64,000 bases of DNA from Podospora pseudocomata (GCF_035222375.1 NC_085891.1:3596001-3660000); one strand, 5' to 3'; numbered from the stretch's first letter, positions 1-13,207 are shown. Notes: generated by a model not told the origin, from the sequence alone. Made by a program: numbers and translations.

Positions 1-311
1 GAGAAATGCGGAGCGAACTGTTTGGGATTGGCCTGGGCTATAACTTATAACTGGTGAGAGAGGCTTCTATATTTCAAGGTATAACTGCAATATATTCCCG
101 TGGAAGCGATGGTGGTATAATGAACTATGAAAATTGTGTAGCCATATTCAAGCCATCCTCGTTGTCGAAGCTTGACATATTCCGCCTGCGGAAGAAATAC
201 TGAGTGATGTGTCTTTGTTGAGGCACACCTCCGCGTCTCTCCCGACTGACACCGTCATCTGTCCAGATAGAAGGCGTGGGTGACGAGATTTGCCTCGGCG
301 GTGGCACTGAT

Positions 312-1440
312 TCAAACCGTTGCTTGGAGCTTGGAAATGGAGGGCGTGGGATACTCGGTGGTGATGCCTGCCGGGCGAACCTCAGCGGCGACACGATCTA
401 TCCTGTCGTATGGATAGACTTCAGGCTTAGGGTTGTTGGATCCAGGGCTGAAGAATCCCACGTCGGGATTGAAGTCGACTTTTATGCTTTGCAGTGGTAT
501 CTTACGGGCAATCGCGGCAAGAGCAAGCCCTCGCAACCAATCCTCATCGGCTTGGTCAAAGTTGGAGATGCCTTCTGAGCATTGCTGGTCAACCCCAGCC
601 CATTGCCAACAGAACTTTCGCAAACGCGGGCCTAGCAGCTTCAAGTAGGTAACAGAGCCCACCACGTTGTTCTTACTCCACGGATCTGCGCCCACCCAAT
701 GCACCATAGTGTTCCAGCGTGAGAGAGAGAGGTCCTCCAGCAGGGGAAAGTCAGTCACGTCAAAGCTACCAAGCGCGCCTGTTAAGTAGGATATCTCGAT
801 TGAGCGAAGCGTTTCTTTGTGATGGGAGAGCAGGACGTGCATAACAGTCAAGTCAAAGGCTCGATGCCTGCGAAGCCCGGTGTTGTGGAAACGAGTGGGG
901 GAATGAAAAGTGCTCAAGCTCCCTGAAAACAAGTAGAAAGCGCTGTAGATTGTCAGGGCTGTCTTCAAAGCAGCTGAGCGTAATGGAAGTGATGGCCGAG
1001 GAGCTCCGGTGGTTCTGGATGTGGGTCTGGTCAGCCTGTTTTGTATCTCTACAGGACAAAAAGAATACGAAGACGAGGTCTTGCCTTGAATACGCTTAAG
1101 GGGAACTGTGGGTATGTCGGCGCAACACTGTACAGTTCGAGGACTTTGAGACTGGGCATGTCGTTGATCATCTGGCAGACCGGCACAAGGCGGAGCGCAT
1201 CCTCCATGCTAAGATACAACGACTCGAGGGCTGGCATCGCCATCGTAACTGTGCGGCGTTATGATACGCCTAAAACGGCGACACACTGCCAACAGGGCCA
1301 CGGCATCTCGATATTTATCAGCATGGTTTAGATGGCCACCGCCAAACCGACCATGGTGGCGCAGTTCGTGAGTTGCCAAACTCGAGGATCACCACCAGAA
1401 GCTCGTCTGGTAGACTGATAAGCCCTATGCTGAGCACTCC
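312..1440 (-). pseudogene. F-box / leucine-rich-repeat-like gene, probably broken
   Basis: Near 1,385-1,425 the minus strand encodes LPDELLVVILEF, a good F-box core. About 70 nt further on, a different frame reads DKYRDAVALLAVCRRFRRI, typical of the second half of a fungal F-box. Then come MPSLKVLELYSV (frame open at 1,243-1,049), ITSITLSCFEDS...LQRFLLVFRELEHFSF (1,059-853) and HHKETLRSIEIS...FPLLEDLSLSRW (968-312), which resemble the leucine-rich segments that follow F-boxes in Sordariomycete proteins. Consecutive segments lie in different frames, and I see no usable GT-AG introns at the switches (the possible ones would be about 20 nt). I therefore read this as a decayed member of the large fungal F-box/LRR family, whose normal role is substrate choice for SCF ubiquitin ligases. 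Sequencing error is the alternative, but long neighbours elsewhere read cleanly. Confidence 0.5.
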
Positions 1441-1962
1441 ATTCTGAACAGATGTAGCGGGGGTTTGGGGGCCTGACAATAATGAACTGACCAGCTTCAG
1501 ATCGACCTAGAAGGGCATCGCGACCAGGTTTACGTCCAGCAAGATATCGGCATGGAGCCACCATTCTTGCTTGTCTGTTGCTCTTCCGTTCTTGGAGATG
1601 GTGTCCGAGTTGTTCTCAGAAGAAGCACGCTGAGAGAGAAGATATCATCAGTATTGCTGTTTGCTGTCTGTTCTGCCTGTTGTCAATGCGTGGTTGGGTC
1701 TGGTCTGGAAACAGGGAAGATTTACACGTTAGGTATTGGACATCACCAAAAGGGACAGTGCAACGGACCCCTGAGCCCTTTTCGCACTCAGTGGATCTGT
1801 GCGCGCAGTGGTGGCGGGACCCCACATCGAATTGCCGTGGGGACAACCCCCTAAAACGTGAACAGAAGAGCGTTGCTTGAAGGCGAAACAGCTATTGACT
1901 GAACCTCTCTTTTACCTTGGCCAACACCAACACCATATATTTCACCATTTTGTCTCATCATC
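1441..1962. other. intergenic, no gene seen
   Basis: Between the F-box relic and the next gene remnant. Short open frames overlap on both strands without recognisable motifs. It probably holds the promoter of the gene remnant starting at 1,963. Confidence 0.5.
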
Positions 1963-4900
1963 ATGGCTGTTGAGCAAGTGGAAGAGCCGCTGTGTAAAGC
2001 AATCCGAACCTCGGACGACAAGCCATGCACGGTGCCAGCCATTGAGACTTCCAACCGCAACCTCTTTTGCAAACTCCACCCAAAGCAATGCTATGGCTTA
2101 TATCTGGGTTACCAAGAGACATACCAATGAGTTCATGACGCTTGCGGGAAAGAAATCCTCGTTTTTAATGGATACCAAGGCCTCTCTCAACACCATGTCG
2201 TTCGAAGGCATCCAGTCTCTGGAAGAACTGACCCAGGTCTATGAGTACCTGTTTAACCAGTTCGTCCTGGTGGGGAAAGCCATCAGGGCCCGAGAACTGC
2301 ACCACAAACATTTTTACTCCAGGACATGGACTACGGCCACAAGGCTTTTCTAGACAAGCTCGTCAACACTCGCTACTCGATCCAAAAGGCACTGGAGAAC
2401 CTCGAAAAGCGCACCGCTGAGCTTTTGTACGAAAAGAAAAAGTGGTACAATTGGGTTCGGGATGCTCAGGATGACCAAGACAAGAACCGGGAGAAGGAGC
2501 AGAAGAAGAGGTTCAAACAGGAGCACGCCCTGTTTCAACGCCACAAGCGCGAGTTGGAGGCTCGCCTTGCTGCTGCTAGGGCCAAGGAAGAGGAACGGAG
2601 CCAGGCTGCGTATTTGGAAGAGATTTTGACCGAACGCATGGCTGCCTCTGCATCCGAGGATAGTGAAGAGTCTTCGTGGGATCCTATCGAGAATGTAGTG
2701 GAGAACACCCGAGGACAGTACTTGGATCTCATACGCCATTTCCTGTGGATTGAGCCCCCTATCGTGGAGAACAAAGAGGAGGAAGTATGCGTTCATCCCA
2801 CTCCTGCGGGAGCTCCCGGTGTGGGCGGCGGTGCGGAAGCCGCGATTGAGAAGGAGGATGAGATGACAGCAGCCGAAAAGAAGAAGGCTAGGAAGCGGGC
2901 AAAGAAAAAGTCGTCAAAGACGGCAGCAGCAGCACAGAACCAGGAAGCTGGCAGTTCGGTCGCGACAGGGAAATCCCAGCCACAGCCAGACAAGAGCAAG
3001 ATAGAGAGCAAAGAGGACGTGAGAAAGCGGCTCAAGGAGGGCGTTGAAAAAGACTACAGCCATATCAATAGACCAATGCTCATAGGTACCGCGCAAAACC
3101 CAGCCGAGCTAGCCAAAAGAACAGCCCCTGTCAAAGACGAGGATTTTGTCAAACTCATTGCTGACATCACCGAGATTAAGGAGCTTCTGTTTTGTCGCCA
3201 GGTCATGTCACGCTCTGCGCTTCTCCCAGCTGCACTCAAAGCCAATAGTTTGGGGGAATTCCTCGCCGATCCTTCCATCTCCGACTCTGATCTCTTAGAT
3301 CTCTGCATCCAGGTGGAACAGCCTAGTCTGCAAGCCCTTCGAGATGCCTGTGCCGATTTTGTGCGGGGGGATGAGCCAGACAAAGACGAAGATGACGAGG
3401 ATGGTGAGGACGACAAGTACGGCTTAGTCACAGAATATATTCACCATCATTATCGCTACGGGGCTCTCGAAGACCTGTATCGCGAAGCCCTCAGCAGCAT
3501 GTCCCGCAGAGTCCTTCGGGGCTCGGACAAACTCTTTAAAGACATTGCCGAGGACGAAAAACCCAAAGACAAGAAAATGAAGGTACAGATTTGGGGCTGA
3601 AGCATTTGGAACCACGCCAGTCAGCACAGCATGGCTCGAAATGGCTGGTTACACTTCTCCATCATGGCCAAGGACTGCGAGGTTCCAAAGGCCATTTCAC
3701 TTTGCCGCAACTGAGATGATTTCTTTGAGCTCAACTGTCTGGCCTTGTGGCAGTGTTTCCCTGCCAGCAAATGAACTGGATGGAGCGGAAACTTCCTCAT
3801 CGAAGAGCTGACGCAACATGTTCGTATCCCCGCAGCTACCTGCCGCCCCTTGCGCCCCAAACAATGCCTGCTAACCACCTAAACTAACATCGTAGGGATT
3901 CGTGCCATTCTTCATAGACCTGACAGCACAGCAGGAGACAACATACAACCAGCTTGGTACCACCCGTCGGAAAGTACTTCGAAAGCAAAGTCTTGTTGTG
4001 GAGGCGCGCAACTTCATATGTGCTCACATGAAACGCAACGATCCCGTCAGTCGGCGATTCATTCAGTACGCCCTCATGCGTCCTGACGAACATTTCATTC
4101 TTGTTCGAGATGGCAAGACTGGTCGCATTGGCGACGCGCCTGAAGACTACAACCGCTGGATCGTCCGATCGAGGTCGTGAGTGGGCGTTAGGCCTGGCGA
4201 GGGCTATGGCCGTCATGGGAACGATGGATGGGACCTCGAGCTTGAGGTAGATGCCATGTCCTTTGAGCTTACTGGGATGCAGTGCCAGTGGAAGTTCAGC
4301 TTTTCCGAATACTACGAGATTTATATCTGGGACTTCGCCCCAGGAAACGGCCTTGGCAAGATGTATAAGTACATCAAGGAGGTGAGTTCCCAGGCCCCTC
4401 GACGCAGCCGACTTCCCCGATGCTAACCGTCTGCACAGTGCTTGAGCAAGGCCCATCGTATCAGGGGTAACCGTGACAAGTACAAACACAAGAAACCCGT
4501 CATGGAGACCCTTACTCGCGAGCCAGACACCATGCGCGTTCGAAAGATTCAGCCTGGAGAAAATGTCAAGAGTTTGTACGATGAGCTTGCCGGACCTGAT
4601 GCGCAGTTCTATGTTCGGACCAACCTGGGAAAGATGATCAGGACATGCCAGGACGTTCCACCTGGGTGCTCCCCGTACGAGTACTACAACGATACTGACG
4701 CTGCGGAAGATGCAATCCTCTTTGAGGAAGAACAGCTGGAAGGTGTGCAGAACATACCGTTTGTTGAAATATCAAACCCGGTCCAGCAACTGGAGTCCAC
4801 TCATATGCCCTTGAGCATGCTGAACCACAAAGCCAATCAGCTGACGGGCGAAATGCCCGATTCTTTGGAAGAGATTCTCGGCGTCAGCCGGAAGAAGTTG

Positions 4901-6545
4901 GTGGAGAAGAAAGGCAACACGCCGTATGCTCCTGGGTCCGAAGAGTTCCCCTTTGAGGCCCCGCCCATCTGGCAGCAACAGCACGATATCATCACCGAGA
5001 CACCTCTCACATCTCCCCGCGCCAAGCTGCTTACGTCCCTGGATTTTGCTTCAATCAAACTCAAAATCAGCATGGCAGAACTCGAGGAAACGGCCTGTGC
5101 ACAGGAGATCATGGAGCGAGATAGATCCTACAGTATGCACGCCATCGTCTACAGCTCTTCACGGCACCATTACATTTGCTAACTCTGGCTCTCCCTACCT
5201 TAGTCTTCAAGGATACGTTCCATATCGGTGACCTCGAACCCGGGGCACAAGATCGATACATAGAGTCGATGAAGCTCATAACTGGTCTGCAGAAATACTA
5301 ATCACCTCATCCTCGTCGCCATCAAGAATGGACATGGTTCTGCATGGAGATCCTCAACTGTCTCAATTTGAAGATCTACTACGATGTCTACGTAAGAGAT
5401 CCCGCCAACCCTTGGCCTCACCGCTACATTCTACAGGACATCGTACAGGCATTCATGACCATGGGCTTGTTTTTCCCAAACGTAGAGGTAACGTCCATTG
5501 TACAAGAACATCCTGGATCCAGGGAGGGACAGGCTTTCAGGAACAGCAAGATCCTCGATCCGGAAGCTCGTCGTCAAGTGAGACCAGACGCGCGTACAAG
5601 AACCAGTTGTGCTTATCGGCCAAGGAAGTTCTGGGATGGGTGGGAAAATAAAGTCTATACAGGAGATGACCTGTACATTGACAAATTCCCATTTGATTGG
5701 AACATGGCCATCCGGCCCATCATCGCAAAGTGTAAGTTTTCCACTTTGTTTCTTTAGCCTGGCCTGCAGTCGTCTTGCTCACATGGCTCAATGAACAGTT
5801 TACCGAGCTGGCATGATTGGACCCGCGTGCGTCGAGCCTCGCCCCGATGTGGTCCCTGGATTCGCGACAGCAAACACGGAGCAGCACCGGCCAGATAAGC
5901 TCGATCTCTTCATCATGTACAGCAGCACGGACGAGTTTGTCCAAGGCATGCCCCCATCGTTCATCGACTACCGAGACTGGCCAGAGCTGCTGCCGGCCGC
6001 AAGAAGGTTTGCAGCGATCTACAAGACGAAGACACCACGGTTTGCCCTACTTCGCCTCTGGTCAGCTCCCCATTTCTACCCTCTCATGATGCTGCTGCCC
6101 ATGCGGCAAGCCGTTTCATTTTTAGATCCCGTGAGGCGAGCTTGGGAGTGTAGTGTTTATTCCAAAGGACGTGCCCATGAGCGAATGGAGTGTACACAAC
6201 ACAACGATGTTGCGGCTCGGGTTCCTTCGTGAGCAAATGATGGGTCTCGGACCCGGTTTCCAAGACGCCGGTGGACAAATCCAGAGGCCGTTTATGGGCC
6301 GAAACGAAGTACAGCGCTAAAGACAAATTCAGTTATGGCTATTCTGAACTGGATGACAAGACCTTGCGCCGGGGCGATCTGATTTTGGTCATGGGAGGCG
6401 ATGAGAAGGACTTGCTCAAATGGTGCACTGCTGTGACTTTGCCATGCAGACCAAACCGTGGCTGCGCGAAGCTGACCTGTGGAAGAGCTTCATCAACGTG
6501 GACTTGGCGTTCTTGGAGAGCCTAGACTCACACTGGCTGGAATGA
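1963..6545 (+). pseudogene. large host gene of unknown family, decayed
   Basis: The remnant starts MAVEQVEEPLCKAIR at 1,963 with an N-terminal Cys/His cluster (C..C...LFCKLHPKQCYGLY). A charged coiled-coil region follows (about 2,330-2,960), then a long C-terminal part with WLHFSIMAKDCEVP, FIDLTAQQETTYNQL and KPWLREADLWKSF near the end. Plausible introns lie at about 3,820-3,895 (ending CTAACATCGTAG), 4,387-4,438 and 5,731-5,799. Premature stops interrupt otherwise coherent reading at 3,598, 3,712, 3,772, 4,178 and 5,299. The frame also shifts near 2,110 and 2,320 (these two compensate each other), 6,150, 6,308 and 6,420. Spliced length would be about 1,350 codons. I do not recognise the family. 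The Cys/His start suggests a zinc-binding module. The gene is most likely non-functional. Confidence 0.55.
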
Positions 6546-6800
6546 TTATGCTCGAAGCTTGATGTATGTTTGGGTATCAACTTGTGTGTTCCGTGCTTGG
6601 GATAGCCCTCAAGCCTTTTGAAATATCAACAGCAGGCTCTTCTTCGTACTGTTTGAAAAACGCACGTATGTATGTCGTAAGTCCTCATGAATACGAAGCA
6701 TGAGTCACTCTGCAACAACGGGAATATCAACAGATAGATGTTTTGATGGTCTCAAATCCCCTTTTCTTTTATATACCAACCCACAAACCCCTCTAGTGTG

Positions 6801-7622
6801 TCAGGTCTTCTTCCAAACACTAATATGGAAACTCGGCCCCCCACAAGCCTCAAACACATCTTTTTGACCAGGACATTGAGCGTTGCAGCCCCAATCCGGC
6901 GCCCTCTTGAGTTTGTCGGCCGCTGACCCACAGAAGCACCGCCTTCCATTCGTAGTACCAAAGTATTGATAGATCCTATCTGTGCACTTATCTGCACAGA
7001 TCTGGTTCGTCAGGTTTTCTTTGTCGTACTGGACATAGTCCGAGAGGACGCGATCAGAGTTGTCGTAATAGCAACCAAAGTAAGACCAGCCGGGGACGCT
7101 AACTTGAATCGTTTCGGTTAGACTTGCGGAGATGGGCAGAAGTGGTTGCTGTTGTTCTTGTGGGTGGGAGGTGCTCGTGTTGACTTGGGTATTAATGATT
7201 GATGGAAGCGTTCTTTCTAATTGAAGTACTTTGTGTCCCAACAGCCCGGCTACTACAACCAAGCAGGCTGTGACGAAGGCGAGGGAGAATGTCAAGATGG
7301 CGATAGGGAGGTCAAGACCGAGGACTTGTCTTTTCTTCTGAACTGTCGAGTGTGGCCGCGGTGGTAAGCTGCCGTCGTGGCGGTAAACAACGCCTTCGTC
7401 ATCTTCGAGGTAATGTTTTTGATCTGGTTTCGCCCGCCATGGGTGCTGACCCGCACCCATGGAGCTTTGGTGATGGCAGCTATAAACCTCTGGGAGGGCA
7501 TTCCCGTGGTTCTTTTCTCGGTTTGGAATTGGGAGATTTGATTCGAACTTGTAGTTATGTTAACTCGGAGCTGGGATTTCACGGCGAAAGGGGAGAAAGG
7601 GCCGAGACTTACATCGTTCATG
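6801..7622 (-). CDS. WSC-domain single-pass membrane protein
   Basis: Two exons, 7622-7614 and 7547-6801, give 251 aa. The first exon is only nine bases (Met-Asn-Asp) and is followed by GTAAGT. The 65-nt intron ends ATAACTACAAG and restores the frame that leads into MGAGQHPWRAKPDQ. A hydrophobic segment (LPIAILTFSLAFVTACLVVV) lies near residues 79-105, after a basic cytosolic-type N terminus. The C terminus is a Cys-rich WSC domain: WSYFGCYYD, QICADKCTD, RRCFCG, CNAQCPGQ, EACGG. WSC domains bind carbohydrate and occur in cell-wall stress sensors, though sensors usually put the WSC domain first and the membrane segment second. Here the order is reversed (type II topology), which suggests a wall-facing lectin-like protein rather than a classical Wsc sensor. 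An in-frame Met at 7,460 is the simpler alternative start. Confidence 0.75.
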
Positions 7623-10600
7623 TTTACTGTTGATTCTCCTGGGAGGCAGGTCTGGAGCTGGGAAGAAGCGAGAGGTAGAAAAAGGTAGGACAAGCTTTGT
7701 TAAAAAACCAGGTCTTCATTCTGAGATGCCTCACTCATACATGGATATCAAGACACTAGTCCCGATCAGCAACCCAGCCCCTGAGCTGACATTGATGCTG
7801 GCCCCCAACTCACCAAATCATCACACTCCTTCGGACTTATATTTAGTTAGCCTCGCATTCCTGATCCTTCCGCTCTATCAGATCGCAGGCGGAGCGCAAG
7901 CCTCAACTCTTCAACCTTTCCCAATCGCATTATTTCGCTATCTTGATTGGATTGTCCAACGCAGCGAGAATGTGCTGCGCCATCACCAGACGCCAGTTCA
8001 TGTGATCGAGGCCTGGATGAGATTCCTGACAATGGCTCCATCCCAGCTCTAAATTCCAGTCACCCCAAAACAGAGGAACCATGAGTGGGTAAATTCGAGG
8101 GTTCAAAGTAATCCAAGTTGAAAAAGAACCCGGAACCACGGTGGCGGGTCGCCGTGGGTGGCAACCAGCAGGCCGTTTTGGCTTAGGCCACTCACCTGAG
8201 CCATTCAAAAGAAACCCTTTTTTTGACTGCCTTGGCTTCCTTGTCTTGCAAGCGACTGGCCTCCAGTTGATTGATGAGCATATGGCGGCCGCAGCTAAAG
8301 AGGATCTGCATCCTGTTCAGCTACGGGGTCGACAGTATTGACGGCAGGAGAACTATGGCTTTGGTGAGCATCCATGATCGACAGGCAGCAGAAAGTAGAG
8401 TTGATGGCCGGCCGAGTCAGTCAAGGTAGCCAACCCTGATGCAAGTAATTATAGAATGTCTCGAAGAACATTGCTTAGGTAGACTGGGTACCTAAGCATC
8501 TAGCCAAGACCAAATATGGACATTGGAGAGTGCCGCGTCGACAAGCCTCTTAACTGAATTGTTCTCGATGGCTCTGAACAAGAAACTCCGGGTCATCTAA
8601 AGACCTCCTGAACAAACCGCTGCACCCAGTCAGCGATTTTAGTCGAGTATAAGACGTTTCCGAACTCGGCGGCGTCTCCCTCGCAAAGATATTCGGCAAG
8701 CGTCGGAATTAACAACGCAGAAACTCTCGCCCAGCCAACGCTACGATCCTTTCCTTTCCTAGAGGAAGAATTCTTCAGCGGTGGACTATCGCCACTTACG
8801 AATTGCTTGCTACCTTCTTGCTGGCCTCCCACACTTTCCAGCTACCGAAAAGTAAGATTTCAGCCACGATTCCGGGAAAAATGGGGGGTGAAACCCTTCC
8901 GGTAGGGACACAAGGAGGACCTCGCCACCGCTGGCTGTGGTTTGGGGTGCAATCGCGACGTCATCATGGCAGCAGTCAGGGGTCATGGTGTAGTAGGAGA
9001 CCCAGAGGTCTGCCCTACAACTAAACGGATGGAATGCAAGGGAAGACATGCGGTAATGTGTGGGAGATGAAGCCGGTTGGCTGCCGAAACGCCCGCTGCA
9101 CCGAGAGTCTGAAGCCGAGACTAACCTTACCTAATGCCCTTGTGCATAAGGTACCTGCCTACGGAGAGGAAGGCAAGTACGGAGGGCCGGATTTATACAG
9201 GATGGGACCGACCCCACTGCCGACGCCGACAGCGCACCGGTTTTCTGGGTGGGAGCACCGTCCGGGACAGCCCGAGAACGGGTACCTGCTCCGTGCTTCA
9301 CCTCCCGAGTCTGGCCTTTTCAGAGACCGACCAATCAGTTCGAGATGCCCTAGTATCTCCTGAAGAACGAGGGAACGGGGCGGCGGATATATGATAGACT
9401 GTACTTCTGATATATCTATTAGGTTGTGGCGACATCTGGGACATGTTTAGCCGGGTGACAGTATTGAGGCGGCATATCAATCCCTCTCGCTGGGAGAATT
9501 AGTTTACCTACCATGGGCCTCTGACGAAGGACCCCCCCCCCCCATATGTTGTACATTATGTGTGCGCAACCAATATCGGGCCATCCCACCCACTCTTGAT
9601 GTGCCCAGTGGGATCTTTATGCATCACAGTTGGCCGTCACCCACGCAAATTACGTGCAGCGGCTGGAGATTGCAGCTTCTTCGGGACAGGGTCTCGACTA
9701 GCAGATCACGGGGTCATTTTTTGGGAAGGTAATAATCTTCTGGTTCAGGAACGAGGTCCATACCTATCAATGCCCACTTAGCGTTGATACAAAACAGGCC
9801 TGGTAGAATCACCAAGCTGCCGGCCATTCCTTAGCCCGCAAGAGCACGATGACTACAGGACTGCTGCTGCGGGAATTTGGAGAGACGGCAAGTCGAAAAT
9901 GTGGTGGATTGGGCTACTCATGCAACCGGCGATGCAACTGCAGCTGGTTCGCATGCAAAGAGACGACGAATCAGCAGTTGGACGTTGCTGGATCCTGCAG
10001 CAGCATCGTGGAACCCTCCTCGCTTCCGTGCCTCCGTCTGCTGTACACCTGACCTTTTTGCTTTTCTTGAGGGAAGCCAGTCGTCCCACGGCACGGTAGG
10101 GCTCTTGGAAAAAGAGCCGCAGCTCAATCATGGTCGTTTATATTGACGGCCATCTGGCTTATGTGTGGATTCGGGGTAGAGTTGGGGATGCAATCTGGAT
10201 CAAGTGGACCAAGATATCCGCCATCGTCATGGTTCTCGTTCGCTTCGGGGGCTTTTCATATCGGGTGGTGCGGCCCCAAGGGTAACGCGGCTGTCCCCGA
10301 GAGAGGTCAATAGACATCTACAGGATGTTCCCCAACGAAGGTAGAGGTGTGTGCCTTGGTGATATGGACATACATGATTGTACAGCTGGTGTGGTTGAGA
10401 TAGACAGCCCATGCTATGGGTGAAGTGAAGCCGCTCTGAGAGGCTTTGGGCGTTCCAAGTCACTCGTGGGCTTGCGATCCACTGTCACTGTGTGGGGAAG
10501 AATGGAGTTGCTGCCAAGGCAAACCACCGACGCTTAGACCATCTATCTGTGAAGGTGGCTGGGAGCTGATTGAGCTGAAGGGTGAGAGTTGGGTACACCT

Positions 10601-13207
10601 GGTGACTTGCCATGGGCATGGGCTGTTGGAGAAAGCAGAGCCGTTGTAATATCAATCGATATGCCCTAGGCGTTTACCTCATTCATCTGTGTTGGAGGCG
10701 CACACATTGCAGGACTTCTTGAGGTTGGGGAAAATTGGGGGAGGGTACCCCTCCACGCCAAGCTCCTTTGGTAGGTGGGCGGGAGCTTTACCTTACCTAC
10801 CCCTCCATCAAGGGGACGTTGGTCCTTTGGCGGGGTAGATTCTGCGTGAGCTGTGTCCTATCACTATCTGGCCAGTGCTCGCATTGTTGGTCGCTGATGG
10901 CTGGCTCAGACCTACGTACTATTGTACTCGCCGTACTCTTCATCTTTGGAGCAAGGCACCATGGTTCCAGAGCTCTTTAGGTGCGCTAACGAGGGCCGCT
11001 GAGTTCGCGATGCCGAGGTCTGTCCGGTTCTCAACTCTCAAGCTCTCCTGGCCAAGACCAACCAGCGATATTCTTCCGTAGGAGCCCTAGTGAATGCACC
11101 CAACTGGTGCTTGATTGGCTGTTTCATTTCGTCGGGAGCGTGCTAGACCTCCAGACTTCAGCCTGCGTGCCTGCGTGCCTGCTTCGATTATCTATTAGTA
11201 TCTGCTTGGGTCAGGCAGCACCCCACGGTTTGTCAACCTCTGACCATGATCGGGCTGGTAAGCTTCCGAAAACAGCCACCGCTCCGTGGTCTGGCGTGTG
11301 TTTGTTTCGTGGGTTGGGCAGTGTCGCATCGCCGGTAGGGTCGATCGACCTAAGCCGCGGATATCCCAGCCAAACTTGGCTGGACATGCATGGAGGCGAA
11401 GAGCCACGGACGGCATTGGATGGCAGGGACTGCTTAATGCCTGGCCTGGTCTGTCCGAACACGATTCATGTCATCAGTTTTGCTTTTTAGCATTGTACGG
11501 ACTGGAGCAGAAAACAAATCTGAGCCTGGCCAGGAGCTTGGTGCGTGGACTGCCATTTTATTAATAGAAACGCTCGTCCACAACATGTGGCGAACGGCAG
11601 CTCCCAGCTCCTAAGACCGCTACTTATTTCTGCTTTCTGCTTTCTGCTTTCTGCTTTCTGCCTCCTGCTTCGACATGCTTACACTACAAGATTCCAGGCT
11701 GAATTACCTGCTTGGTATCCGTACTGCGTAGATGCGAATGAGCGAGGGAAGCATGCGGCTGTATCCGTACGAGTTGTAAAGTAACCTTGAGCGGTGAGCA
11801 CTTTACCTTCCCACCTATGAAACCACGGAATGCCCCCTTGTTCTGTCTACTGTTCCCGTGTAAAACAACTGTACTGTGCTGGCTTCACACGCCGAGAGAT
11901 GTCTGTTGAACGCAACCAACAAGGCTTGAAGGTCTCTCGAAGCTCCAGAGCTGGGAGCTGGGCACTGGGCTTATTTGAAACTCTGCCGTGACACCGTGCA
12001 GACAGACAGAAGGTGGGCGGCCCACAGGAGTTGCATTGCGCTAAGCTGTGGTGAGAAACGCGTGTGATCAATCACCCTGGACCGCAACGGCCATGGCAGG
12101 CTCATGAATTTATGTTTGGCAGGGGGTTCTGGATAGAAATGGGCGAGGTGCAGATGAGCTCGAAATTGAAACCAACTCTGCTAAGGAAGGCATCGGACAA
12201 TCTGTCTTATCTATCACACACGATACTCGTGAGAGGTTGCTCTCCAAATGGAAGCTCTGAGTCACTGTGCGAGAACGTCTGCGCAGAGACTGACTTAGCT
12301 CGGCAAGGTCCCTGTCATTTTGCAGGGTCTAGCGGGTAGAAGAAGTAGAGACAACCACCAAGAGACTCGGAGTGGTTATTCTTCTTGCGCTCGGTTCAAA
12401 GTATCGGATAAGTATCCCTCTACCAGCCCTGGAGTTCCAAGATTTCCTTGTTAGATCAGTTGCGCCTTTGGCCAAGGAACACCACCCATCGCTTGACCAG
12501 GCCCTAACGGGGCATGCTGGTCCATCGATTCCTTAGCTCTCTCACTACAGGGGTGAGCTTTTCCATTCCGCACTGTGTCATTGTGTCGCCGTGTCGCTGT
12601 GCCGCTGGTGTCCGTCACTGCCTGACAGTTGGATGGGACCCAGTTGACGGCTGTCCAGTCCCCCAATCATTCGCCGCATGGCACCGGGACGATCTGGGAT
12701 TCTGGACAGACAGACCTGAGAGGGAGACCTGAGACTGTCATCCATGGCAGAAGCTCTCTGTCTGTCTTGCTCAAGCCAGCCTTTCCTCGTCTTCACCTTA
12801 TGAAACCGCCGCCTTCACCTACCTCGATTGCTTGGGCTGATGCCAATTGTAAACGTCGGGTTCCTCGAGAGTGTGATTTCAGCAGACCAGCGGGTATACG
12901 AAGCTATTTGGACCCTCCAAGAATCCAATTGCGTCCCGTCGGGATAGCATGCGATAGCCTGCTTCACTGCCCTGTTCCCGTCCCTCCCCACCGCTCCGCT
13001 GCTGCCCGCCGCCGCCCGCCGCTGTCGCTGCCTCCTCCGTGTCTGTCCCCCCCACCCCTCCAATCTTCAGCGTGCTTCTACTCTGTTCTTGCCTATTGTT
13101 TCCCTCGACCACACCCACGCAATCTCGACGCTTCCGACTTGTCTCTGCCTTTTACGCTGTCGCCAGAGTCGTCTGAAGCCTGTAACCCATTCTCGGTCCC
13201 ACGGACG
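7623..13207. other. 5.6-kb gene-poor interval
   Basis: No open frame here shows a recognisable domain, and opposite-strand frames overlap each other without preference. There is a C run at about 9,530-9,542 and a heptamer repeat at 11,627. The last kilobase is pyrimidine-rich and open in the frame of the downstream regulator. It is best read as a long regulatory and 5'-leader region for the C2H2 gene at 13,208. I recognise no tRNA or rRNA in it. Confidence 0.5.
11627..11661. repeat. (TTTCTGC)5 tandem repeat
   Basis: Five exact head-to-tail copies of a 7-bp unit in the gene-poor interval. It is a simple minisatellite-type repeat with no visible partner sequence. Confidence 0.9.

Noticed and set aside
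7536-7550. tRNA B-box-like GTTCGAATC on the minus strand
   Set aside because: No acceptor stem or A box around it; it is coding sequence of the WSC gene.
12629-13207. 193-codon upstream extension of the C2H2 gene
   Set aside because: No ATG at its first codon, composition is leader-like (Pro/Ser/CT-rich), and MTVSSDAG is a better start.
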